The position numbers were made by a program, and so were the translations under genes. DNA of 64,000 bases, taken from positions 1,550,001 through 1,614,000 of the forward strand of contig NZ_CP075171.1 in assembly GCF_021379005.1 (NCBI RefSeq). Reading direction: 5' to 3'. Positions 44,429 through 52,996 of this stretch are shown one piece after another. Within the stretch, counting starts at the first letter, position 1; each line of letters starts with the position of its first letter. The notes under the pieces were generated by a model. That model was not told the origin of the DNA and searched no databases. It saw only the letters and a program-made list of their open reading frames with translations. The DNA comes from Leptodesmis sichuanensis A121 (GTDB taxonomy: Bacteria; Cyanobacteriota; Cyanobacteriia; Leptolyngbyales; Leptolyngbyaceae).

Positions 44429-45269
44429 ACCGTCGCCCCCAGGCTTGCAGAAGATTAATCAAGAACAATAACAGGAGGGAAATGGCCAATAGCACCGCAC
44501 CGATGACCGTAGCACCGGCGTAGTCATACTGCTCTAACCGTTGGAATACCAGAACGGGGGCAATCAAATCTTTGAACGGAGTATTTGAAGCCACAATCAC
44601 GACTGAGCCATATTCCCCAACTGCCCGGGAGAATCCTAAAGCTACACCAGTGAGCAGTGCTGGCATTAAAGGCGGCAAGATCACTCGCCAAAAGGTCTGA
44701 ACCCGTGATGCACCCAGGCTCCAGGCGGCTTCTTCCACTTCCTTCTCCATCTCCGAGAGCACAGGTTGCACCGTCCGCACCACAAACGGCAATGAAATCA
44801 GCAACATGGCGACTCCCACCCCCAACCGGGTAAAGGCAATCTTGATTCCAAAAGGAGCGAGTAAGGAGCCGAGCCAACCCTTGTCGCTGTAAACCGTTGC
44901 CAGAGTGAGTCCAGCTACTGAGGTCGGCAAGGCAAAAGGCAGATCAACGGCGGCATCAATCAGGCGTTTAAAGGGGAAGGTGTAGCGCACCAGCACCCAG
45001 GCGACTAGAGTGCCAAACAAACCGTTGATAAGGGCAGTAATGAGAGCCGTGACAAAGGTAACCTCGTAGGCCGACAGCGCGATCGGGCTGGTGGCAATTT
45101 TCCAAAAGTTGCCAGGGCTTTCAGTCATTGCTTTGATCAACAATGCTGAAGTGGGTAAAAACAGCATGATGGAGAGATACCCGATCGTGATGACCCATAA
45201 CCAGGGGATACGGGTGATTAGCTTCTGGGAATGTCGAGACGAGGCAAGGGGAGGAGAAGTTGCTGTCAT
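44418..45269 (-). CDS. cysT: Sulfate ABC transporter permease CysT
   Basis: 283 residues, six membrane helices. The EAA loop reads EEAAWSLGASRVQTFWRVIL, and DAAVDLPFALPTSVAGLTLA is the CysT signature. First gene of the truncated sulfate operon on the minus strand. The AT-rich palindrome at 45350-45377 sits in its upstream region. Confidence 0.93.
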   Translation of the reverse strand: MTATSPPLASSRHSQKLITRIPWLWVITIGYLSIMLFLPTSALLIKAMTESPGNFWKIATSPIALSAYEVTFVTALITALINGLFGTLVAWVLVRYTFPFKRLIDAAVDLPFALPTSVAGLTLATVYSDKGWLGSLLAPFGIKIAFTRLGVGVAMLLISLPFVVRTVQPVLSEMEKEVEEAAWSLGASRVQTFWRVILPPLMPALLTGVALGFSRAVGEYGSVVIVASNTPFKDLIAPVLVFQRLEQYDYAGATVIGAVLLAISLLLLFLINLLQAWGRRYDR

Positions 45270-45349
45270 AGGGTGGTAGAAATAATCAGAACTGGCCGCA
45301 ACGAGAGAGTTTACCAGAGCCTCTCACTGGAAACCACGATAATCTTATA

Positions 45350-45377
45350 GATTTACCGTATATTATCACGGGTAATC
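45350..45377. promoter_or_regulatory. Imperfect palindrome upstream of cysT
   Basis: gatttacc and ggtaatc flank an AT-rich centre, about 80-110 bp ahead of cysT. It could be an operator for a CysR- or NtcB-like regulator, but it is imperfect and no known consensus was matched. Confidence 0.3.
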
Positions 45378-45461
45378 CAATCTACACCCTCATTGCTACA
45401 ACTTTATCTTTGGTTCAAAATGCAGGAATGAAGCGTGAAGGAAGACAGACGCAAAACTCTT

Positions 45462-45941
45462 TCAGCGTTCCCCACTTCCCCACTGGCTAAACGGATGTTG
45501 TGCCAGGTTAGAGTTGTAGTAGCGCGGGTCGTGGGTCACTTCTTCACCAATCCAATCCGGAAAGATAATGGCCTGGTCGGCATTGGCCAGTTCCACCTCT
45601 GCTATAACCAGCCCCTGATTTTCTCCCGCGAATTCATCAATCTCCCAAAGTAACCCTTCCCACTCCACCCGATAGCGAGTCTTTTGAATCAGGGGCGGAA
45701 CACAGAGAGTCTGCAGTATTTCCCTGGCATGGTCAACCGGAATTGCGTACTCATATTCCAACCGTGCCGCACCCACTGTCTTTCCCTTAATCGTCAAAAA
45801 TCCCTCATCCCCCGCAATTCGCACCCTCACCGAGCGCTCCGGAGTCGCGGTCAGGTACCCTTGCCAGTAGGGCTTCCCCTCTCCCAACGATCGCCAGCGA
45901 TCGCCTGTCACTAAAAATTTACGCTCGATTTCTGTCGGCAT
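45462..45941 (-). CDS. CYTH-domain phosphatase-like protein
   Basis: 159 residues from ATG 45941. MPTEIERKFLVTGDRW carries the EIERKF motif of CYTH domains; RVRIAGDEGFLTIKG and YEYAIPVDHA supply further tunnel residues, with EIDEF and AEVELANAD in the second half. Such triphosphate-tunnel enzymes in bacteria often hydrolyse inorganic triphosphate; adenylate cyclase activity is unlikely. The longer frame upstream is repeat sequence. Confidence 0.92.
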   Translation of the reverse strand: MPTEIERKFLVTGDRWRSLGEGKPYWQGYLTATPERSVRVRIAGDEGFLTIKGKTVGAARLEYEYAIPVDHAREILQTLCVPPLIQKTRYRVEWEGLLWEIDEFAGENQGLVIAEVELANADQAIIFPDWIGEEVTHDPRYYNSNLAQHPFSQWGSGER

Positions 45942-45991
45942 AGGAAGGGAATCATTAGGAATTAAGAATTTAGAATTATGAATTGCAAGTC

Positions 45992-46022
45992 GTCTTCTCA
46001 TAATTCATAATTCATAATTCCA
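45992..46022. repeat. Heptamer tandem repeat
   Basis: cataatt units (about three) between the CYTH and PfkB-kinase genes. Related attaaga/attataa-type units extend left to 45959. Confidence 0.65.
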
Positions 46023-46030
46023 AATTTTGT

Positions 46031-47020
46031 TTAGCTCGGTTGGCGTTTCAGTTGCAAAAAGGCTTCTACTTCTGCAGCCGTGGGTTGAGCCGCGATCGCT
46101 CCGGCGCGAGTAGTAGTTAAGGCTCCGACCGCACTAGCATAGGTCACGATCTCGTGAGCCTTGTCTGGGTTCGCTAATGCCTTCAGGTCTTGATGCACCA
46201 ATTGATGTAAAAATCCAGCCACAAAGCTGTCTCCGGCACCAGTCGTATCTTCTACTTCCACTGCAAAGGCCGGAATCTGGCCTTCATTACCGCTCAAGAA
46301 ATAAGAGCATCCTTGCTCACCCGCCGTGACCAAAACTCCTTCCACCGTATCCAGGCGATGGGCAATAATTCCCGGATCGGTAGTTTCAAACAACCATTCA
46401 GCTTCGTCGTCAGACAGTTTGAGGAAATCGGTACGCTGTATGACTTCTCGAATGATTGGCGGAGCAACAGCAGGATCAGGCCAGAAGACAGGTCGCCAAT
46501 TTATATCCAGTAACACTTTCGTGTAATACTGATCTGCCAGATCCAGTGCTTGCAAAATCGCTGCTCGACTGTCCGGATAAGCCAGTTCCAATGTTCCCAG
46601 AACTAACACGCCAGCCGTTTCAAACAAGTGCACTGGAAGTTGGTCAGCTTTTAAGTGAGTATCGGCAAACTCAGTAGTATCGGTGTCTCCAAAGCCCGCG
46701 AAGGCCCGATCGCCCGTTTCCGATCGGGTAACATACACTCCCCGTGTGGGATCTGTTGGATGACGTTGGACTCCATCGGTATTGACTCCAACCTCCTGCA
46801 ACAATTTCACCAATGTATTGCCGGTGTCATCCTGTCCGACACAGCCAATAAACCCGCTCGGTGTTCCTAATTTAACTAAAGCACAGGCAACATTCGCAGG
46901 AGCACCTCCGGGATACGGTGTCCACGATTGCACCTGTTCATAGGTCAAACCGGGTTGATTAGAGAGAAAATCAAACAGAATTTCGCCAAGACACAAAACA
47001 CGGGGAGAGGTCACAACCAT
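46031..47020 (-). CDS. PfkB-family carbohydrate kinase (fructokinase-like)
   Basis: 329 residues from ATG 47020. Family 1 motif PYPGGAPANVACALVKLGTP and family 2 motif DTTGAGDSFVAGFLHQL with the catalytic Asp are present. LGEILFDFL at the N terminus is typical of fructokinases. It probably phosphorylates fructose or a related sugar; substrate inferred. The gene order with the CYTH gene does not reveal a pathway. Confidence 0.9.
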   Translation of the reverse strand: MVVTSPRVLCLGEILFDFLSNQPGLTYEQVQSWTPYPGGAPANVACALVKLGTPSGFIGCVGQDDTGNTLVKLLQEVGVNTDGVQRHPTDPTRGVYVTRSETGDRAFAGFGDTDTTEFADTHLKADQLPVHLFETAGVLVLGTLELAYPDSRAAILQALDLADQYYTKVLLDINWRPVFWPDPAVAPPIIREVIQRTDFLKLSDDEAEWLFETTDPGIIAHRLDTVEGVLVTAGEQGCSYFLSGNEGQIPAFAVEVEDTTGAGDSFVAGFLHQLVHQDLKALANPDKAHEIVTYASAVGALTTTRAGAIAAQPTAAEVEAFLQLKRQPS

Positions 47021-47046
47021 CAACAAATCTGGACGACAGGCTGATT

Positions 47047-47484
47047 TTAGCCCAGTAGCGGTACTTCCGCTGCTTGTTTGCCACAAACTTTATTGGAGGT
47101 TGGAGCCGACTTTAGATGCGGTACCGTAGATGCAAACGGTGCCTCTGGGCGTTGCTTTACCTCATCCGGAGAGAACTCCAGACTAATCTTCAGTTTCAGT
47201 TTGCCAGATTGTATTACCGAAGTATTCGGTTGTTGTACTTTGCAATCCACTCCTGTCTGAAACCAGGTTGTTTCCTGCAGCGGTTGCCAGTGGCCATTTA
47301 CATCTGTAGTGCCAAGCTCGATTTGAATTCCCTGAGATCTCAAAGACTCGACTAATTCCTGTGGCAGATCGCTTAACGTGGCAACGTCGATCGCATATCG
47401 CAACTCTTTAACACTATGAGTTGTGTTATTGAAAACCAGGATGGCTTGGTCATCCAGGCCACCTAACGCGGTATTGAAATTCAT
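47047..47484 (-). CDS. Hypothetical protein
   Basis: 145 residues, soluble, with beta-rich composition (YAIDVATLSDLPQELVESLR, LKLKISLEFSPDEV). No signal peptide. It lies 26 bp upstream of the PfkB kinase start on the same strand, so the two may be co-transcribed. No family recognised. Confidence 0.6.
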   Translation of the reverse strand: MNFNTALGGLDDQAILVFNNTTHSVKELRYAIDVATLSDLPQELVESLRSQGIQIELGTTDVNGHWQPLQETTWFQTGVDCKVQQPNTSVIQSGKLKLKISLEFSPDEVKQRPEAPFASTVPHLKSAPTSNKVCGKQAAEVPLLG

Positions 47485-47857
47485 TTAAAAGCTCCTAATG
47501 GTGTCTCTAAAAGTTTCCATGGGCAGACAGAGCAACTATGCAAGTTACTCAATAGATCTGCTTAACAAGCCGCCAATAGCGAACGACAGACAATGCCAGT
47601 ACAGGACTGAAAAGCATTGCTGATGACTTAGTAGCAGATCAATTCAACAGGGTTTAAATCGTTGAAACTCAGGAGATAACTTTGAAACAACACCGTAGGC
47701 GCACTGATTATCAGCGCAGTGACCTGAGCGGTGGCTACCGCGTTACTCAGGCAATTCCGGTGTCTATTGTTATAAGATAGCGAATTAAAACACAAGTGTG
47801 TAATAGATTACAAATAGTTACGTATTATACGGTTGATTAACCGTTGATCTGGCGCTT
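47485..47857. other. Intergenic region with foldable segment
   Basis: 373 bp. The segment 47690-47763 can form a three-way junction: ACACCG pairs with CGGTGT (47758-47763) and encloses hairpins CACTG/CAGTG and CCTGAG/CTCAGG. The latter contains a nested GCGGT/ACCGC helix. It could be a small RNA or a leader of the 47484 gene (minus strand). No tRNA consensus (GGTTCRANYCC) is present. An AT-rich stretch follows to 47840. Confidence 0.4.
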
Positions 47858-48229
47858 CTATCTCTGGTTTGGATTTGTGGGCTGGTTATCAAACTGATAA
47901 ATCAACTGGAACTGATTGCCTCGGGAATTGTCATCTGCTGGGAAAACCCCTAACTGACTGGTTCCCACTTCTGGCCTGACTCGTAGCTGCACATTTCGAT
48001 CAATGGGCAAACCAATTAACGGGTTATTGGAAGAATTCTGAACACCATTTACAGACGCAGTTCCAGTGGTGGCGCGAGAAGGGGCAGACTGCTGAATAGT
48101 ACGCTCCTGTAATCCCTGTAGAGAATTTGCCGAGCCTATCGGTTCTGACTGGGCCTGAGCCAGAGAAACAAAACTAAGAAGAATTGTAAAAGTACCGAGC
48201 GTAGCGATCGCGGTATGCATAACTCGCAC
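47858..48229 (-). CDS. Small exported hypothetical protein
   Basis: 123 residues. Signal peptide (about 1-27: IATLGTFTILLSFVSLAQAQ, cleavage after AQA). The mature part is polar, rich in Asn, Gln and Ser, with QLRVRPEVGTSQLGV and FQLIYQFDNQPTNP. No family recognised. The start could also be the ATG at 48220, three codons downstream. Confidence 0.65.
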   Translation of the reverse strand: MRVMHTAIATLGTFTILLSFVSLAQAQSEPIGSANSLQGLQERTIQQSAPSRATTGTASVNGVQNSSNNPLIGLPIDRNVQLRVRPEVGTSQLGVFPADDNSRGNQFQLIYQFDNQPTNPNQR

Positions 48230-48327
48230 TCCTGAAGCTCAAAAAATTTTCTTCAGTATGCCATCAACTGCTTAAAACGATCGTCTTTCTAAAGCTTGAT
48301 TTAGGACTCAGCGAAAATGCCCTTGGG

Positions 48328-48360
48328 AATTACGAATTACAAATTACGAATTATGAATTC
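48328..48360. repeat. Heptamer tandem repeat
   Basis: About four units of aattacg/aattaca upstream of the CPBP protease gene. Confidence 0.7.
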
Positions 48361-48409
48361 ACCCTCCCCATTCCCTGTAACCTAGATCCAGAACTAAACG
48401 AGAGACTTC

Positions 48410-49945
48410 ATGACGATTAAGCGGGCGATTCTGGCAGTGCTAACGGCTCTAGCCATTTTCCTGATTGGGCAGGATTTGCTGAATAGCTGGAATCAACCCC
48501 AGATTCAAAGCCGATTGGAACTGTACCAAACCAACTTATTGCTGCAGGCCACCGCATTACGAGAGGATGACGCTAATTTACAGTCAGCGCGTAAAGCATT
48601 ACTGGGGGCCGAACCCTTGAAGACGGCGGAGGAACAATACCAGGATGTTCGTAAACAAGCTGAGAAAAGCTTGAAGCGAACGCGATCGCTCCTGGCAAAA
48701 ACACCTGGAAAGACAAGTGAGTCTGAGAACAAAACGTTGCAACAAACAGAATCGAAGCTCAGGCGCTTGCTGGCTGACCTGGATTTGAGCCTGGGAATCC
48801 TCCAGGTAGAGCAGGGTCAGGTAGAAACGGCCTTAAAAACCTGGAAGTCTGTGATGGATCAGGCCGCTCTCGTCCCCAGTTTAGAACCATTGGAAAAAAC
48901 GGCAGATGTATTGTCCGGCCTGTGGGAGAAGCCGCCTCAACTGTTGCCAGATGCAGAGCCGTTATTAAAGAAAAACCTGGACGGTTGGTTTGAAAACCGG
49001 GCGCTGTCTCAGCTTTACCAGTTGCAGCAACGTCAGGACGCTTTGCAAGCATTACAGGCCAGGGAGCAAGCTGCGGCTGAACAGGCTCTAAGAAATTTAG
49101 CGATCGTGGGTGGAGTGCCTATTCTAGGATGTCTGATTGGGGTTGGCATCCTGTTATTTCTCGCCAGCCAATGGTTTCTGCGGGGCAAACAGTCTTTGCT
49201 GAATCTAACGGATGCTCAGGGTTGGGCTACCCCCTGGGATGGGGAAGTGGTCTGGCAGGTACTGATCCTGGGATTTTTCTTTGTCGGTCAAATTGCGCTG
49301 CCGCTGTTGTTAGGGATTTTGCAATCAGTGTCTGGGTTGGAACCAACGGCCCTGGGAGAGCAGGAAAGAGCGTTGTTCATTCTGACTAACTATTTGCTAT
49401 TAGCTGCAGGAGGACTAGGAGTTCTCTATTTTTCCATCCAACCATTTTTGCCTTTACCAGAGGGCTGGTTTCGCCTTGATCTGAAAGGAAACTGGATTGG
49501 CTGGGGATTGGGGGGGTATTTCGCAGCATTGCCCCTGGTGATTCTGATTTCCCTGATTAACCAAAAAATCTGGCAGGGACAGGGAGGCAGTAACCCCATT
49601 TTGCCGATCGCCCTGGAAGGAAAGAATCCGGCTGCCTTGTTCATCTTTTTCGTGACTGCCGCGATTGCCGCTCCTATCTTTGAAGAAATTCTCTTCCGAG
49701 GATTTCTTCTGTCTTCCCTGACTCGTTACTTTCCGGTGTGGGGAGCGATCGCGCTCAGTAGCGTCCTATTCGCGATTGCCCACTTGAGCCTGTCTGAAGT
49801 GCTGCCTTTAACTGTTCTGGGAATGGTGCTGGGCTTTGTTTACGTGCGATCGCGAAATTTGCTGTCTTCCATGCTGTTACACAGCCTCTGGAATAGTGGT
49901 ACACTCCTCAGCCTAATTCTCCTTGGATCCGGCCAGGGAAATTAA
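48410..49945 (+). CDS. CPBP-family intramembrane protease
   Basis: 511 residues. An N-terminal membrane segment and an extended coiled-coil region (about 20-220) precede a multi-helix membrane half. The CPBP/Abi motifs are intact: EEILFRGFLLSSL (E425/E426, R430 region) and FAIAHLSLSEVLPL, with LHSLWNSG at the end. These are glutamic intramembrane proteases related to CAAX endopeptidases. The target is unknown. Confidence 0.88.
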   Translation: MTIKRAILAVLTALAIFLIGQDLLNSWNQPQIQSRLELYQTNLLLQATALREDDANLQSARKALLGAEPLKTAEEQYQDVRKQAEKSLKRTRSLLAKTPGKTSESENKTLQQTESKLRRLLADLDLSLGILQVEQGQVETALKTWKSVMDQAALVPSLEPLEKTADVLSGLWEKPPQLLPDAEPLLKKNLDGWFENRALSQLYQLQQRQDALQALQAREQAAAEQALRNLAIVGGVPILGCLIGVGILLFLASQWFLRGKQSLLNLTDAQGWATPWDGEVVWQVLILGFFFVGQIALPLLLGILQSVSGLEPTALGEQERALFILTNYLLLAAGGLGVLYFSIQPFLPLPEGWFRLDLKGNWIGWGLGGYFAALPLVILISLINQKIWQGQGGSNPILPIALEGKNPAALFIFFVTAAIAAPIFEEILFRGFLLSSLTRYFPVWGAIALSSVLFAIAHLSLSEVLPLTVLGMVLGFVYVRSRNLLSSMLLHSLWNSGTLLSLILLGSGQGN

Positions 49946-50091
49946 AGCTCTGACAAGACGGTATTGCTTCTGGTTCTGGTCTTGAATTGCCCAATTCCAT
50001 CATATTTTGCTAAATCTGATTCCCTTTCGGCCTTGTGTGACATGATTAGAACCGGAAATCCTGACCGCGATCGTGGTCTTTTTTTCCTCTA

Positions 50092-50691
50092 ATGATTGAC
50101 CGTCTGACCATGGCTCTTTCAACTGAACTGCTATGGGCACTAATTGGGTTGCTTCTGACCATCGGTGGCACCTTTCTAGAAGCCTCTATTGCTGTCCCCA
50201 GCCGTGACTGGGGCAGTCAGGCTATTCAAACCCATTCTCTGGGAATTACCTACCAGTTTGGAGCCGGATTACTGGTCAGTTGCGTGGGAGGCCGCAATGC
50301 GGCTGTTCTTTCCCAGATTGCCTATATTCTGCTAGGGCTAACGCCGTGGTTTCCCATCTTTGCCAAGGGGGGCGGCTTAGGATATCTGCGAGAACCAAGC
50401 TTTGGCTATTTATTAGGCTTTGTTCCAGCCGCGTGGGTGTGTGGATATCTGGCCTTCAAACTCGCACCCCGGTTAGAGTCCCTGCTAGTTAGCTGTATGG
50501 CTGGGTTATTGAGTATTCATGTCACCGGAATTCTCTACCTGGCTATCCTCCGTCTGCTAGGTTGGGTATCACAGGCAGACTTTTTCAAAGCATTGTTTAA
50601 ATTTTCCATCGAGCCGCTCCCGGGACAGTTTGCCGTCGTTTGCGCGGTGACAATTCTTGCCTATGCTTTGCGCCACCTATTGATGTACTGA
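50092..50691 (+). CDS. bioY: Biotin transporter BioY
   Basis: 199 residues, or 193 from ATG 50110. Six membrane helices; GGTFLEASIAVP, QFGAGLLVSCVGGRNAAVLS and a Gly-rich FAKGGGLGYLREPSFGYLLG loop fit the BioY S-component of ECF transporters. The stop (TGA) overlaps the lspA ATG by one base. No bioM/bioN in the window, so it may use a shared energising module or act alone. Confidence 0.88.
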   Translation: MIDRLTMALSTELLWALIGLLLTIGGTFLEASIAVPSRDWGSQAIQTHSLGITYQFGAGLLVSCVGGRNAAVLSQIAYILLGLTPWFPIFAKGGGLGYLREPSFGYLLGFVPAAWVCGYLAFKLAPRLESLLVSCMAGLLSIHVTGILYLAILRLLGWVSQADFFKALFKFSIEPLPGQFAVVCAVTILAYALRHLLMY

Positions 50692-51179
50692 TGTTTGCCA
50701 AAAACCGCTACTTCTGGATCGCTGCCCTGATTGGCTCAGTCCTTGATCGCCTGACTAAATTTTGGGTCGTCTACACCTTTCCGCTCACGGATCCCCCCCA
50801 AACCTTCCCTCTGATTCCCGGTGTATTTCACTTTACGTATGTGGTGAATACAGGAGCGGCCTTCAGCTTTTTTAATCAAGGTGTAGGCTGGCTGCGCTGG
50901 CTCTCTCTGGGAGTCAGCATTGGACTGTTATTGCTGGCCTGGTTTGGGCCAACCCTCAGCCGCTGGGAGCAGTTAGGCTATGGATTTATCCTGTCCGGTG
51001 CTTTAGGGAACGGCATCGATCGCTTCATTCTGGGTCAGGTTGTGGACTTCTTCGACTTCCGCCTGATCCGGTTTCCCGTCTTTAATGTGGCTGATGTTTT
51101 CATCAATGTGGGAATTGCCTGTTTGTTAATTGCCAGCTTTCAGAAGCCTGCAAGATCGGGGAGGAAGGAGGATGGGTAG
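50691..51179 (+). CDS. lspA: Lipoprotein signal peptidase (SPase II)
   Basis: 162 residues from ATG 50691; earlier codons lie inside bioY. Four membrane helices. The catalytic Asp regions are FVVNTGAAFSFF-like (YVVNTGAAFSFF), SGALGNGIDRFILG and FPVFNVADVFINVG. It cleaves diacylglyceryl-modified prolipoproteins such as the PstS product here. Translationally coupled to bioY by a one-base overlap. Confidence 0.96.
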   Translation: MFAKNRYFWIAALIGSVLDRLTKFWVVYTFPLTDPPQTFPLIPGVFHFTYVVNTGAAFSFFNQGVGWLRWLSLGVSIGLLLLAWFGPTLSRWEQLGYGFILSGALGNGIDRFILGQVVDFFDFRLIRFPVFNVADVFINVGIACLLIASFQKPARSGRKEDG

Positions 51180-51297
51180 ATGGGTGGGTGAGTGGATGGA
51201 GGGGTAGGTGGGTGAGTGGGTGGGAGAGAGGGATGATTAGCGGTAGGCATTAATTCGTAATTCAATTCATAATTCAAAACTCATAATTATTAATTCC
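51180..51297. repeat. Simple and heptamer repeats before purE
   Basis: A G/T-rich tract of gtgggtgagtgga units (51180-51232) is followed by aattcata/aattcaaa units (51251-51297), filling the whole lspA-purE spacer. No clear promoter. Confidence 0.65.
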
Positions 51298-51307
51298 GCA
51301 GGTAAAA

Positions 51308-51826
51308 ATGGCAGGAGATATTTTAGTCGGAATCATCATGGGCAGCGATTCGGATCTGCCGACGATGCAGGGGGCGATCGCGGTCTGTGAAGAGTTTGGG
51401 GTGACGTGTGAAGTGGCGATCGTGTCGGCCCATCGCACACCGGAGCGAATGGTGGAGTATGCCCAGCAGGCCCATCAACGGGGACTGAAGGTGATTATTG
51501 CTGGAGCCGGAGGAGCCGCTCACCTGCCAGGGATGGTGGCTTCTCTCACGCCGTTACCTGTGATCGGGGTGCCCGTTCCCAGCCGTCATTTACAGGGAGT
51601 CGATTCTCTTTATTCGATCGTGCAAATGCCTGCGGGAATTCCGGTGGCTACCGTGGCGATTGGCAATGCCCGCAATGCAGGTCTGCTCGCAGTGCAAATT
51701 CTGGCCACTCAAGATGCCGTTCTCTTACAAAAGGTACAACACTATCGCCAGAGCCTGAAAGACATGGTGATGGAGAAACAGGCCCGGTTGGAGGAGATGG
51801 GATATCAGCAGTATTTGGGGGAATAG
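51308..51826 (+). CDS. purE: 5-(carboxyamino)imidazole ribonucleotide mutase
   Basis: 172 residues. A class I PurE converting N5-CAIR to CAIR in purine synthesis. Conserved [33 protein letters not shown] and [20 protein letters not shown]. Stands alone; purK is not in the window. Confidence 0.97.
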   Translation: MAGDILVGIIMGSDSDLPTMQGAIAVCEEFGVTCEVAIVSAHRTPERMVEYAQQAHQRGLKVIIAGAGGAAHLPGMVASLTPLPVIGVPVPSRHLQGVDSLYSIVQMPAGIPVATVAIGNARNAGLLAVQILATQDAVLLQKVQHYRQSLKDMVMEKQARLEEMGYQQYLGE

Positions 51827-51902
51827 GGGTTGGGGAAAGTTTTAAGTTCTCAGTTTTAAGTTCTTAGTTAGCATCCCACGCACTGACGTACCTTCAGGGT
51901 GA

Positions 51903-51956
51903 AAGAAATTAGATGTGCTTGATGAATATTTATGCTTATTGAAAATCTAATTTCTT
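51903..51956. repeat. 12-bp perfect inverted repeat
   Basis: AAGAAATTAGAT (51903-51914) and ATCTAATTTCTT (51945-51956) are perfect arms spaced by 30 bp, downstream of purE. The loop is AT-rich. It may be an RNA hairpin or a relic of a small mobile element next to the accessory island. Confidence 0.6.
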
Positions 51957-51990
51957 AGGAGACAGCCAAGCTTCCAGGCTATCCGAAGAA

Positions 51991-52020
51991 AGATCCTAGA
52001 CAACGGATCTGACCTTTTTT
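51991..52020 (+). terminator. Weak terminator-like hairpin
   Basis: AGATCC/GGATCT with an 8-nt loop is followed four bases later by TTTTTT. The stem is short, so this is a weak call. It could end the purE transcript. Confidence 0.35.
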
Positions 52021-52065
52021 ACCAATGAACCGGGAGCAACGCTACTCGATCGCTTCAAGAAAACG

Positions 52066-52359
52066 TTGTCGGATGTTAAGTATTTTGACGTTTTAGTAGG
52101 CTATTTCCGCACCAGTGGGTTTCATCAACTCTCTGACCATGCTCGCCTCCAAATGCAAGAGCGGAACATTCAACCATCCTGGCTCACGGAAATCCTTTCC
52201 GCCCCCGATCGACTTTTGCCCCTTGCCGATCCTCATGGCAACACCCACTATCTAAAACAAATTCCAGAATTTGGCGATCGATGGCTGCGAGTGATTGTCA
52301 ACCCAACGGTTGAACCCCAACGAGTTGTTACAATCTTTTTTGATAGGAGAGTCAAATGA
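52066..52359 (+). CDS. DUF4258 (toxin-like) protein
   Basis: 97 residues from a TTG start (SDVKYFDVLVGYFRTSGF). FHQLSDHARLQMQERNI with conserved His/Arg and WLRVIVNP and VTIFFDRR at the end fit the BrnT/RelE-like DUF4258 family. It overlaps the DUF2283 gene by 4 bp (ATGA), a common toxin-antitoxin-like pairing. The start codon is not certain. Confidence 0.75.
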   Translation: MSDVKYFDVLVGYFRTSGFHQLSDHARLQMQERNIQPSWLTEILSAPDRLLPLADPHGNTHYLKQIPEFGDRWLRVIVNPTVEPQRVVTIFFDRRVK

Positions 52360-52556
52360 AGTTAACGGTTCATAAAGACGATGATGCCCTTTATTGGCGA
52401 CTCGACGATACCCCCATCATTGAGTCAGAAGAAGTGAGCGACGGCATTATCCTGGATTACAACGCTGAGGGTAAAGTGGTTGGCATTGAAGTCCTTTACA
52501 TTAGCCAACGCAGCCCTAACTCCTGGCAACAAATTCTTTTAGAAACAACCGCTTAG
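52356..52556 (+). CDS. DUF2283 protein, intact copy
   Basis: 66 residues: DDALYWRLDDTPIIESEEVS, then GIILDYNAEGKVVGIEVLYI, the DUF2283 pattern. It is probably the partner of the overlapping DUF4258 gene. Its last 135 bp (from 52422) are inside the perfect direct repeat and recur in a frameshifted copy at 53639. Confidence 0.85.
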   Translation: MKLTVHKDDDALYWRLDDTPIIESEEVSDGIILDYNAEGKVVGIEVLYISQRSPNSWQQILLETTA

Positions 52557-52791
52557 TCGTAGGGCATGAATCTGTCGGTTTACTCTTCCCCCACCTCCTC
52601 CGCAGACAAAGCCTGCATCGAAACCCTCGTCCAGCGCCGTCGCCACCACCGAAGCCGAAATTGACGACATTGTTGCCCGTCTCTACGGCCTCACCGATGC
52701 CGAACTAGCCATCATAGAAGGGCAAGCAGGATCAATAAACCAGAAGCCATCAAACCATCGTTTATAGGAGATTTGTCATGCAAACGATTAC
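52422..52791. repeat. 370-bp perfect direct repeat, arm 1
   Basis: Identical base for base to 53704-54073. It spans the 3' part of the DUF2283 gene, a restriction-methylase remnant and the first 14 bp of the PIN-partner gene. Left of 52422 the two copies differ at about 11 of 66 bases, so the identity boundary is abrupt. Confidence 0.93.
52602..52767 (+). pseudogene. Restriction-methylase C-terminal remnant, copy 1
   Basis: ADKACIETLVQR (from 52602), then after a frameshift AEIDDIVARLYGLTDAELAI from 52654 to a stop at 52767. The EAEID-LYGLT-EEI ending is characteristic of Eco57I/BREX PglX-type methylases. Only the tail remains and it is frameshifted. Confidence 0.65.
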
Positions 52792-52996
52792 CATTCAAGT
52801 TGATGCCGAAGTCGCCCAGGCTTATCAAGCCGCAGATCCCATTAAACAGCAACAAATTCAGCGGTTGGTCAACATCTGGCTCAAACAAACCATGCAACAG
52901 CGATCGCTAGATGAAATCATTTCTGAAATGCAGACCCAAGCTAGCCAGCAAGGCTTAACCCAGGAAAGTCTCGATACGATGCTTCAAGATGAATAA
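52778..52996 (+). CDS. Probable antitoxin of PIN module
   Basis: 72 residues: begins TITIQVDAEVAQAYQAADPI, with a KQQQIQRLVNIWLKQTMQ helix and an acidic C terminus. The pattern resembles small antitoxin-like partners of cyanobacterial PIN toxins. GGAG ribosome site 10 bp upstream. It overlaps the PIN gene by 8 bp. Confidence 0.75.
   Translation: MQTITIQVDAEVAQAYQAADPIKQQQIQRLVNIWLKQTMQQRSLDEIISEMQTQASQQGLTQESLDTMLQDE

Noticed and set aside
47690-47763. tRNA gene
   Set aside because: The length and folded shape are tRNA-like, but there is no T-arm consensus, no plausible anticodon loop of seven bases and no CCA-type end on either strand.
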